Shown here: positions 1 through 11,000 of the stretch, piece by piece
How the letters are laid out: each line of letters starts with the position of its first letter
Position numbering within the stretch: position 1 is the stretch's first letter
Source: Gymnorhina tibicen
Taxonomy: Eukaryota > Chordata > Aves > Passeriformes > Artamidae
Length of the DNA: 64,000 nucleotides
Assembly: GCA_013399875.1 (NCBI GenBank)
Contig: VXAZ01009688.1
Coordinates: 832,437-896,436, forward strand
Direction: 5' to 3'
The notes under the pieces: generated by a model
What the model was told of the DNA's origin: nothing
The model's database searches: none
The model's input: the letters and a program-made list of their open reading frames with translations, nothing else
Position numbers and translations under genes: made by a program

Positions 1-223
1 GTGGAATTTACCCTTTTGCCTTCCCCCCCCCTCGCCTTTTTCCTTTCTCTTCCATTTTTCCTTCTTCCACTTTTACCTTTCCCTTCCTTTTCCCTTTTTT
101 CTCTCAATTTCCTTTGCTCTTCCTCTTTCTTTTCCTTTTCCCCTCTCTTTTTGCCCTTTTCTTTTTCCTTTTTCTTGTCTTTCTTTTTTCCTCTCATTTT
201 ACCCTTTTTCCTTTCTCCTCCCC
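1..223. repeat. Polypyrimidine low-complexity tract (VHL intron 1)
   Basis: This stretch is almost entirely C and T on the + strand, in runs such as C8 and T5-T7 with very few purines. It lies about 140 bases upstream of VHL exon 2, so it is taken as the end of VHL intron 1. The open reading frame across it (1-237) is a by-product of the composition and is not called as a gene. Confidence 0.85.
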
Positions 224-363
224 ATTCGTACCAGTGACTGGGGCCATGGTAGTGGTCTGTGCTCAGTTCCCTGTGCTTGCTCCTTTGTGAGCAGATGCCC
301 CTCAGCCATTAAATTCATTAAAAAGTGCCATAGTTGGTGTATTCCCACCTTGTTCCCTGCCAG

Positions 364-927
364 GGCACCTCTGGCTGTTCCGGGACGCAGGGACCAATGA
401 CGGGCTGCTCGTCAACCAGCAGGAGCTGTTCGTGGCAGCCCCCAATGTGACCAAAGCTGACATCACACTGCCAGGTAAGGGACAGGACCGCATGTGCCCT
501 AGAGAATTCTGAACTTGGTCTCTTTGGACCTGTTACAATTAGTGAGAAATCAGATCCTCATGAAATTAAACCTGCTCAGACACTGGAGGAGACGCCTCTT
601 GGCAGAAACCACATCTGTCTGCTCTCTGGAGAGCCCAGCCTGTTGCGGGCCACTGCTGCGGGCTGTAGTCAGTGTTCACACGCTCAGAGCAGCATCGTTG
701 GCATTGCAGCAGCAGCTGAGAGCCCTTGTGACAAGGCTGTGTTGTGTTTGTGTTTAACTGCAGTGTTCACCCTGAAGGAGAGATGTCTGCAGGTTGTGCG
801 CACGTTGGTCAGCCCAGTGGACTACAGGAAGCTGGACATTGTTCAGTCGTTATATGAAGAGCTGGAGGATCATCCTGATATTTGGAAGGATCTTCAACGG
901 CTCTCTCTGGGGAGGAATGAGCACTGA
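364..927 (+). CDS. VHL: VHL, von Hippel-Lindau tumour suppressor, 3' part (exons 2-3)
   Basis: Coding exons are 364-474 and 764-927. Exon 1 lies left of the window. The protein is the substrate receptor of the CUL2-elongin B/C ubiquitin ligase, which recognises hydroxylated HIF-alpha. Exon 2 opens with two bases completing a glycine codon, then [13 protein letters not shown]. Its His and Trp correspond to human H115 and W117, which line the hydroxyproline pocket. Exon 3 starts in phase 1 with [16 protein letters not shown], the elongin-C binding BC box, followed by the CUL2-box helix region ([20 protein letters not shown]). The stop is at 925-927. The C-terminal tail ends GRNEH, shorter than in human. 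Splice sites are CAG at 361-363, GTAAGG at 475, and CAG at 761-763. The gene continues to the left and is followed on the same strand by IRAK2, as in mammals. Homology and both frame joins make the call firm. Confidence 0.96.
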
Positions 928-3900
928 GGAACAAAAATCTGGAATAACATGATTACTCACTTCAGACTCCTCAGTAGCAAACCCCTGAGTCTGAGCAGCG
1001 AGAGTCACCAGGAAACATGCCAAGAACTGATGCCTCCATTTAAAGTTTTGAAACATAAACTCAGTAATGGTGATAGTAAGTCACATCCCAAAGACTGAAC
1101 AGCACCTGGCGGCATGCCAGGTTCTGATGGTTCTGTTCGTTTCTTCATTACATATATTGCAAACTGTAAGGTAAGATCAGGGTAGCTATATGGAAAATAT
1201 TTATACAAAGTAACTTTCAGTGTATTAGAAAGCGAATTACACCAAGGATTAATTTAGCCCAGACTAAGGGTTGTGTCATCGGTTTTGTTTGAGTAATTTG
1301 TTTTGATGGAATTTCCCTTTCACGTGTAGCCTCAATGTGCCTGTGGGTCACAGAGCATGGGGGGTTTGTAGAGGGTTTCCAGCACCACCTTAGGGTCTGA
1401 CAAACATTACATTGGTGGAAAGACGATGTGTAAATGCTGGGAGGTTATTCTGCCTCTTACCCTTCCACGTACAAAGCCACATTGTATCGACTCTAGGTCT
1501 GCCGTTTTTACTCTCATCATACCTCGAATGCCTTACTTGCCTTTGTCACAGGATTGTTGCCTGGCTGATCTCAGCCACACAGACCAGATCCTAGTTTTGG
1601 GACACCCTTGTCCCTCACAGCTGCTTCCCCAGCAGCCTGTACAGGGTTCACAGGAGGTAGATGCTTTAAGTTCTGTCTTTTCCCCTCACAGTGCTGTAGT
1701 CCAGGTCGTAGTAGAGGCCTTTTCAGGGAGCACGGGCCTCTCGAGCTGCCTGTGTCTTCTCAGGACCAATGGGAGCTGTACCAGCTCACGCGGCCAGTTC
1801 ACAAACAGGGCCATGCTTAGCGGCAGGCTGGGAAACAGAGATAACATTTCTTTGCCTGTGTTCTGTTCCCCACATCTCAGTGGAACGTGCTCTTGTGTGA
1901 ATGCACACAGAGAGTTCAAAGCAGCGTAGTTTGATGTTACATGAATTGTCTGCTGAGCAAGATGTGGTGCAGCTCAGGTTAGAAGCAGATCGGTAAGAGA
2001 TTGATTACAGCAGGTTATTTCTGTGAATACATTTCCTTCCAGCTGTACATTCTGAGAGCAGCTGTGAAACTGAGAATCTCAATGTATTTTGTAAGTATGG
2101 AATGTCTCCCTATTTGTAAACTTGTTTTTCTTACATATTTGAAGAAATTGATCTTTGACATAAAGATGGAAATGCGTGCTAGCTTTCTGACTCTAATTCT
2201 GTCAGGTAACTCCCCAGTGCCTGTGTGTTGTATCCCTGTGATGTTCTGACAGTCGTGGTTGATCAGTGAACAGACACTTTGGACTGTACAACCTGCCCAG
2301 CCCGTTGCTGCAGGGCTGTGTTGTGGCTCTCATGAACCATCAGCACAGCTTCAGGCAGTGTCTGGGCAGGAATGGGGCTACTGGCAAGTTCTGCTTTTAA
2401 CCACCACTCACAGATCTCTGAGGGGAACGTGAGCCCCTGCAGGCCTTGGGAGCAGACATAGGTCAGTGCCCCAGGGAGCCTGAGGGTCAGAGGGTGCTGT
2501 TCTCTGCTCCTGACCATACCTGAGAGGAGGTTCCCTCCTGATGTCTGTGAGGCTGTGCACGGCAATTAGCATGGCAGCTCTGCCACACGCTGGCAGAAAG
2601 CTGGCCTGCTTGGCTGCAGCTTTTCCTGTAACGTAGTTGGTATTAGGTGTTGGGGTTAACAGTCTGTACATGGCACACATGTTCTGGATATTTCTGAGTT
2701 GGGTGGGGTCTGTGATTTCTTGTGTTTCTTGTAAGAGTGTATTTTTCTGTTCTGGTGTACTCCTTTGGATCAGAATAAAAGATTGGAGAAACTCCAGCTG
2801 GCTCTAACACATGAACACTGGGAAATGCAGTCTCCTACCAGTTACTCAGATGGGTTAGTGATGAGTGAAAGTCGTCATTTACTTGTGGCAGCTGCGTTAG
2901 CACTGGGTGGTTTCAGTCGGTCCCAGCACGGCCTCTTTGGCCATCTCGGGAGCAGCAGTGACAGCAGGCCAGGGCCAGCCCGAGGGAGCGCGGTGTGCCG
3001 GGAACCTGCTGCGTGGGGAGCGGCAGGGCACGGCTGAACGGGAGAAACCCCAGAGAAATAAATGGTTCTGACATTGTGCAGTGTCCAAGGGCTCGAGGAG
3101 AGCACACATCAATGCAGAGTCCTGCCCCACACCACGTTGGAAAGGGAAGGCCGAACAGCAGGAATATATAGGGTTGTTCCAGTCTCTATTCTGTCGATTC
3201 CAGTTCCCCAGTAAGACCCTGCACTGCCTGCAACATTCAGAGCAGAACTGAATACACGCAGTTGGATGTGTTCTTTCCCCTTGTTTCCCCCCGAGGCAAA
3301 AAGCTCAAATGGTTTCACAAGTTTTTCCGGTACCCAAGGGGAAGAAGTCTTTTCTTCCCACTTTTATGTAATTCTTTGCAACACAATTTCAATCTCATTT
3401 TACATCACTTTCAGAGATGTTCTGATCATCTTCCCATGAAAGCATTTAGGTGTGTGTCAGAGGGACAGTAAGCAGGGAAAAGGGAGGGGGAACCCCACAA
3501 CTGTAACTATTATTGTTGAACTGGTACTACTGATAAAACAGCTCATCCCAAGGCAGTTTTTGAGTTGTCGTATTTTAAATACACTTTGGATAGTTTTGTT
3601 TATTTTTTCCTATCCTTTGATCTTATAGCTACAATAATATTGCATTTTTCAGCTTTTCCTTGTCCCAGCAGAGCTAAGAAGTTCATTTGAGAGGTTCATG
3701 ATTTCTGAGGTCAGGAGTGCAGAAAACTGCAAAAGTTTGAAAGTTTGATACTGAAAACAAGAGTTAGCTGTACTGTAACATATATGCAGAGTACAAAGAA
3801 ACAGTAAATTAAAAGCTGTCAAAACTTACAGCACTTCTTGCAATTCATACAAATTTAGACCTAGGGCTAAATATGAACAAGAGCAGAAGGATGGATGGTT

Positions 3901-4179
3901 ACACATTATTACTGGCAGTCTCTAGCAGCAGAAGTATGGCAGGAAGGCTCTCCTTTTTGCCAGAAGTATTTGTAGCATTTACACATGCAAATTAATCATA
4001 CATTTTTATCAAAATCAGGTTAAATTAAAAAAAAAAAATCAGAGAAGATTGTTGACTTCAAGAACATGTTTTAAACCTAATCCTTGACAAGCAAGACCTG
4101 GCCCTGTGACCACTTCTGATGTTCTTCAGTTCTCACTCCCTGCATATCCTACCGTACCACATATTGTAATGAGTGAGCT
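928..4179 (+). other. VHL 3'UTR and VHL-IRAK2 intergenic DNA
   Basis: No coding exon was recognised here. The VHL 3'UTR must begin at 928. AATAAA hexamers on the + strand occur at 2774-2779 and 3057-3062, and either could be the VHL polyadenylation signal. I cannot choose between them. Base composition is AT-rich from about 3480 to 4080, then rises sharply into the IRAK2 CpG island. Short open frames in the region (for example 1426-1929) have no recognisable homology and are treated as chance. Confidence 0.5.
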
Positions 4180-5060
4180 CCTGTGTGCTGCCGTGATGGC
4201 AAACCCTGGCCGGAGGATCCCTGCGCGGGATCACCTGGCGGCATTTTCAGTGCCTTCTCTGGTGGTGCCCGTTCCTTTCTCAGCCATTGTGAGATCTGTG
4301 TCTCGCTGCCCGGCGGTACGGCCCCAGCACGCTGGGGAGCGTGGCTGGCGGAGCTGTTGGGGGGGGTCCGTGTTTACACCCCCATCTCTGTGGTGACACG
4401 GGTGAAGGAACCACCAGCTGAGTGCCCGGGGACGTGGTTCTGCCGGGCTCGGCTCCCGACCCGCACACATCCCGCTCGGTCCGTACCGCCGGCCCTGCCG
4501 GCTGTGCGCAACACCCGGGAAAACATCTCTCGCTTCCGGCACGTGGAACTCGGAATGTGGCAACCGGGCTGAAGCAATAGCCAGTCATGGAAAGGAAAAT
4601 CTGATTTGCATCTGGGGCCGGAGCCTGACGTCAGCGGGAGCAGGAAGCAGCGCTTCGGAGCCTGCCGGGGATCGCTCGCAGTGTCGCGGGCTCTTTCCCC
4701 GGCAGCGAGCCCGCCGGCCGGGCGGGGGCAGGCTGTGAGGGCAGCCCCTCAGAGAAGAGGAAGCTCTGGGAGAAAAGAGGAGAGGCCGGTGAACGTCGCT
4801 GCCCGTGGCCGCGGTGGCTGCCCCAGGCGCGCACCATGCGCAGCCGCTGCTGATGGCCGCGGTGGGGACAAAGGGCTGTCCGGAGAGGCACCGCGGAGCC
4901 ATGGCCCTGCAGCAGCCGCCCCTCGCCCTCAGAGGCGGCTCGGGTCCCGTGCTATACATCCACAGCATGCCCGCCTGGGTGCTGGAGGACTTCTGCCAGA
5001 AGATGGACTGCTTGAGCGACTACGACTGGATGCGATTCGGTGAGGGGGACGTGGGGCAGC
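4180..5060 (+). promoter_or_regulatory. IRAK2 CpG-island promoter with octamer and CRE motifs
   Basis: GC and CpG density rise from about 4190 and stay high through the first IRAK2 exon. A perfect octamer ATTTGCAT lies at 4604-4611 and a perfect palindromic CRE, TGACGTCA, at 4626-4633. They are about 15 bases apart and about 270 bases upstream of the start codon. The transcription start cannot be located from sequence alone. Confidence 0.6.
4836..4853 (+). promoter_or_regulatory. Short upstream ORF in the IRAK2 leader
   Basis: An ATG at 4836 in ACCATGC context opens a five-codon frame (MRSRC). Its TGA at 4851-4853 overlaps a second ATG at 4853-4855 (TGATG). That second ATG is in frame with IRAK2, 16 codons upstream of the chosen start. 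The element matters only if transcription starts upstream of 4836, which is not shown. Confidence 0.45.
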
Positions 5061-8000
5061 TGGGGTGGCGACGGGGCTGGCGCTCCCCGAGCCGGTGGCG
5101 GGGCCGTGGGGGCACAGGGACAGCAGCGCGTTTGGGACGCGCTGGAAGGGCGCGAGGTTCGGGCGGGCTTCGCGCTGTCCCTCACGCTTCTCAGCGCTCG
5201 GCAGAGCACATCCTGTAAGCAGGGAATTCCCGGGCACCAGTCTGGTTTTGTTTTTCAAACACAGGTGGAATGCCAGACTTCTGTGGTCCCTTGGCTCTTC
5301 CCGGGCAGCCAGGCTCCTTCTCCTCACTCCCCGCAATCTTTCGCACTTCCCTCTCCAGTCACACTGTATCTCTTGCCACTTCTCACTGCCTGTTTTCGCA
5401 ACGTCCCTCACATCTACTCAGATGTTATATTTTTTTTCTTTCCTCCTTCTCTTCATGTATCTTCCCTCATACTTTCTGCCCCTGTTTTTCTCGGTCCTGG
5501 CTGTGTACAGTCAGGAAGTACAGAAAATGTTGTCCCTGAGTTATTTACTCTTTTCTCTGTATCCCAGTGCAAACAATTCTAACCTGAGTCTTAGTGCCTA
5601 CCTTCCTTTATTTGGCATGACTTCCCAAACTGTGTGCTGAATAAGCTCTTACCTCAGTTAAACTTCCTGATGTAGGGTGGGATTCATCTCCACTCCCTTC
5701 AGATGCATAAAACTGTATTTCTGACGTCCTTCCAAAGCCAGCCATGGTGAGAACTCAGTAATCTTTGTCTCCACACAAACACCCCAGTCCCCAGCCTCTT
5801 TTTCCTTCAGGCACAGCCCCTCTGGGACTCCATCTCTGGGGCTGTGTCTAGGTGTGTGGGGTGGAGCTGGGGCAACATGAGGGGAGGTGGGTTTTGTGTG
5901 GGTAAGTGAGCTGGGAAGAATACAGCAGGGTGACCAGCATGGTCAGGAATCGGGACACATTGTGTAGGGTCAGCTTTGGCACAAGATCTAAAAATAGCTG
6001 CATTTCCCTGATAGCTTTATCGGAGTGTTGCTAACACCCAGGTGATTCAGTTATTGTTTGGCTCACCACAGCACAGGTTTCTGGAATGCAAGTGGAGTGC
6101 AGCCACTCCACTGACTGCTGCCACCTTTTTTTGGGGAGAATCACCCCAGGAATTTCATCTAACCTTACTTTGGAACAAGGTATTAAGGAGAAAGATTACA
6201 GGGAAAATATGCTGAGAAGTGTAAGTGGGTCTTCTTTTCAAGTGTCTCTGATAAAACAAAATTTTTTCCAGGATAGCTGAAGGAAGAAAAGGGATATCTT
6301 TCTTTAGGAACAGAATTTTCTTCATGTCCACATTAGTAATTTATTGTGATCCTTCCTTTTAAAGATATGCAAATGCAAAAGCAAACTGTGTCTCACACCT
6401 TAGCCTGCCTTGCTTGCCCTTCCCTGTTTCTTCTAATTTTTAAACAGCAATACCCATTCTCTCCCACCAGCCTCCTATGTGATCACTGATCAAACAGAGC
6501 TACGGAAAATCAAGTGTATGGAGAAGACAGGGATCAGCATCACGAGGGAGCTCATGTGGTGGTGGGGAGTGAGGCTGGCGACGGTGCAGCAGCTCCTGGA
6601 CCTGCTGCAAGGGCTGCAGCTTTACCGAGCGGCTCAAGTCATCCTGGACTGTGAGTAGCTCCCCTTCCTCCCACGGGTCCGTGCTGCTCCTCACAGCACC
6701 CAGGCCCCTCCTAAGACATCTCCCTTGCTTGCTGAAGAAGCTTTTTGTTAGGAGTCACATCCTGTGTCAAATTCTAAAATGTCTCCATTGACTGTGATTT
6801 TCTGCTCACTCAAGTAAAATTGGTGGTGGGAGGGAAGAGGTGACACAGGCGGACGCACCGGTCCCCGCAGCTCATCACCCCATCTCTGTAGTGCCCATCC
6901 TGGACCCTTCAAGGAGTGCCAGGAAGACGGGCTGTGGCCAAACCAGGGCCGGTGCTTTTAAACATTAGACAGGGTTTCAGAACACAGAGGCTGCACAAAG
7001 GGTCCCTGCCCTTCAGGCCTGGTCCTGTGGCACTGGATCACATCCCAAGAGTAAATATTGAGAGATCACGGCAAGAAACGGGCATCCTCCATCCAGCTCA
7101 CCGAGCCACTGAACTGCTGGGATAACAGACCTGTGGGACAAGCTGCGGTATTAGGCTGGATTGTGTAAAGCAATGGGAAGGCTTGATAAAGGGGGGTTCA
7201 GAGAGGCTGGAAGTGACAAATCCTGTGGAGTGTTCATGTTTTAGTTATTTTTCTGGATGATCAATATTAATTTTGTCCCAGATCAATTCGAATGCAACAA
7301 ATTGCAAAATTACAATGAAATTATATGTTAAAAAATCTTATCATTGTCTTGTATATAGCAAAACTTAATGTAAGCAGCAGAAAGGCTGGATTATTTGGTG
7401 GTTCTGCCATGTGGAAGTAGCTAATTTTTTTTCTGGAATTAACTCAATATGGACATTCCACTGTGTGCTCACTCATAAGCAGAAGTGATTTCTAGAGGTT
7501 TAGACAAATCTTTGAAGTCTTTACCTTCTACTTCTGCTTTTTTCTCTGTATCTGAATATGCTTTCTCAGGTGATCCCTCTTGGGCAGATACAGAGGATGC
7601 GTTGCTTGTTCAGTTGGGCACTTCAGAAAACTAAGTGGTCCTTACATCACCATAATTCAATTTGTTCCTATTTAAAGGAATCAGACACAGCACAAAGGGA
7701 GATCTTTTGCTGGCACATTACTTTCCAAAGAGTTCTACCTCCCTTCAACAGTTTCTTGCACTCTAGTCCTACTTCTGAATGTCCATAATAGTGTTTTCTA
7801 TGTCAGTTCTTTAGCTGCAGTGCTGCCCTGTTTGTCTGACATACAGGAAATTGCAAAAGTCATGAAAAACCTTGAAAAGTAGGTTAAATAAGGGAAGTGA
7901 TTCTAAGTTCTGAGACTTCTAGGTTAAAGTACGTGAGGAAAAAACCAGAACACAGGGACTTGCCTACAGAATGCTGGGGCTGTCAGTTTTGACTAAAGGC

Positions 8001-11000
8001 CTGCAGACTGTTTGATAGCTAGTTTTAAAACCCTGTAAAATGTGGGATTTCGTAGCGTTCTGATGCAGTCACAAAAATACCTGAGTGTTCTGAGTTTTAA
8101 TTTTCAGACCTGGTTCCATTCAGACCTGAATTCATAGGTGGCATTGAAGAAAGTGGATAGAAGCCTTAAACAGAACATGCCCGTTTCTGCCGTTATTGCT
8201 CTCCGTGTGCTGCTGCTGTTCAGCCTCAGTGCCTGAATGTGCCATGGCTTGGCTTCTCTCCCACAGTTCGCTGACTCAGGGTTCACACAAGTAGCAGCTT
8301 ACATGAGAAATACTGGGCTTTCTGCTTGTTCCAGGTACTTCTCTAGCCTTTCTTTGTACGAGTAAAAGAACACAGAGCTGTTGTCTGACTCCAGAAGCAA
8401 ACAGAGGCCTGGCACATTTGATTCTGAGATCACCAGATAAGATATAAAGCTGATAGAACAGCAGGACAAGAACCACCATGTAATAATATTTGGGCTTATG
8501 TTTTTTCTGTGTAAAAATAAAACATTAATTTGGATTTTTAAGAAAATGTTAAATGTATTGCTGATAAAAGGTGCCAGATAGAAACAGAAGTTTAGAACCA
8601 CAACCAGGAAAATGTTATCAGGGAGTAGAAAGCCTTTATATCACCCCACACTGGGCATTTCCAGGCTCCTTTTCAACCTCAGTTTTTAATGCATTTACAG
8701 ATAAGGATTCATCTGCTTTGGAGATTTTGACAATCTCACATATCATAGTATCTTGAACTTTTGCACTTTATTTCTTCCCATCCTAACTGTAGCCTAATCT
8801 CATCTGAATAATTCCCCCTCAGCTGTACATAGTTTTAAGTTCCTGTACACTGTGAGTGTCTTGGTACTTCTTTTAATCAGACTTCAAGTTGCTTTTTCAG
8901 GCCTGACTCTGAGATTTTGCCAAGCTGTGTACAGCACAGGATCTGTTAGAGCTGTAGTGAATCGATAATTCAGTCTCTAAGCTTTCCTTATATATCAATA
9001 AGTTCTGAGCTTTGACCTTATTTTTTTTTCCCTAGATTGTCTTTGGTTTGTTTCTTTCTGTTGCTAAGTAAAAGTATGAGTCTTACAAATAGTCCTGTAT
9101 GCGAAAGTGTTTTCTGGGAATGAACCTAGTCATGCCACTAAAATCACACAATTGAAAATAGTCCTAAAATGTTTAACTGACTAAACCCAACACAGTTCTG
9201 TCCATCTTCCCCTCAGTCCCACGACAACTGACAGAGAACTCAGTGCCTTCCTTAGCCTGGGAGGTGTTTGTGGTTTGAGATCATTACCTGAAGGATGCTA
9301 TATAGAAAATGATAAATATCTATTATTGCTAATTTCTTCTTGTAAGAGACTCTGCATCTCTTGAGTAGTCATTGCTGGTATTTGTTTGAAGCTGTCAGTT
9401 CCCGTTAATTTTCAGTAGAAGTTAATGTCATGGGTATGGTCTAAATTTAAATACCATCTAAATTGCTTGAATGTTCATTTTAATGTTGAGGTCGATTTGA
9501 AGCCTGATGTCCTGACTAGGATTATTTTCTGGTCACTGATTAGAGTCAGACTCTATTTTCCCTGGTTATCCTCACATTCCCTTTGCTCTGTTTTGAAGGG
9601 ACATCGGCCTCTGATGTCACCAGCCCTAAGAAAGAAGAGCCAGAGCCACCCAAACAGATCATATCTGTACCTCCCACAGAAGGCAAAAGGAGAGAGAAAG
9701 AAAATGAGATAAGTTTGTTGCCATCCCCAGACTCCTCACACCTGGGAGTAGCCCCAGCAAGCAGTAAGTACAGTACTGGACTCCGAATTTGCTCTGACAT
9801 GAAATGACTGCATAGTCATGCAAGGCTGCTGTGCATTTGTGGTCAGGGTAGTACAGTGAAGACACTGATCTCGCAGATGGGCACAGTTGAGTGTTTGCCC
9901 TTTTCCTAGCACTGCTGTCTCCTGCTTATTCCTGACTTTAGCACACAACCTCCTGGTCGTCCTTCCTTTAGCCCCCTTGGCCTTGAGAGATGCTGGCTGT
10001 ATCTATCCTCTGGGATCTCAGGACGATTCCCAGGTCTCTGAATGCCTTGGTCCCATCCTGGCTCCATACGAAGACTACACCAGTGCATGCATTTCCTGCC
10101 CCATGTGCCTCTCTTCATGCACAATAAATCTAGGCCAGCAGAGAGCCAGGCAGGGGTCAGCAGCCCTTCTGCTGGGAGAGGGAGGGAGAGAATCCCAGCG
10201 TGTACTGGGGAGAGCATCTGCAACAGCACAGACACAGGGAGCTCCATGTCCCCAGCCAGGGCTGGAGAGGGCTGTGCAGTCATCCTGCCGACAAGAACCA
10301 GGAAGAGAGCTCCCTGTCTTCACACAGAATTTCAGAGTTTGACAGCTTGTCACAAATTATCCCTGGTCAGAAAATTCAAAAAAATACCCCACATCTTCAT
10401 AATTCCTAGACCTTTGTAGTTAGTCACAGGTGGTGGTATTACAAAAATAAGGTGTGTCTTCAAAGCTGTTATTTCAGTTTCAGGTGCTGTTTCTGAAGGA
10501 GCCTTGTATTCCCTCCCTGCTCCACCACCTCCCCCGAGAGACCTTTTGAGTTCCCTACAGTCCAATCCTCCTGTTTTATCAAGTGTGAAGGTAAATCCCC
10601 TTAGTACTCACTGACTATAACAAGGAGAATTGCCTTTATGATGTTTTGTCTTTTTTCAGTTAGTTTATCCCTCTACTTGTACAAAAACCATTGATGTAGT
10701 GAAAACACTGGGCTCGATTACAAAGGGTTTGGACTAAATACAGTACTAATGCTTCAGTTAGATTGCTTATGGTTTACATCACTTTTTTTGCCAGTGAAGG
10801 ACCAGTGAAGGAAAAATTTACAGTATTACATCCTCCATAGCTCAGAAGGGATAACATACCCACAAATAGCAATTGAGTTTGAGGGACTCTCACGTGTAGA
10901 TTTTACAGAGGACTTACATTTCTGGTGTGATTGCAGGACAGGACAGTATATACCAGTGATCAGTCAGAACCACATAGCTCTTTTCTTTTCATTTTATACT

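Noticed and set aside
1..237. 78-codon open frame rich in Phe, Leu, Ser and Pro
   Set aside because: It is a translation of the polypyrimidine tract with no ATG start and no homology.
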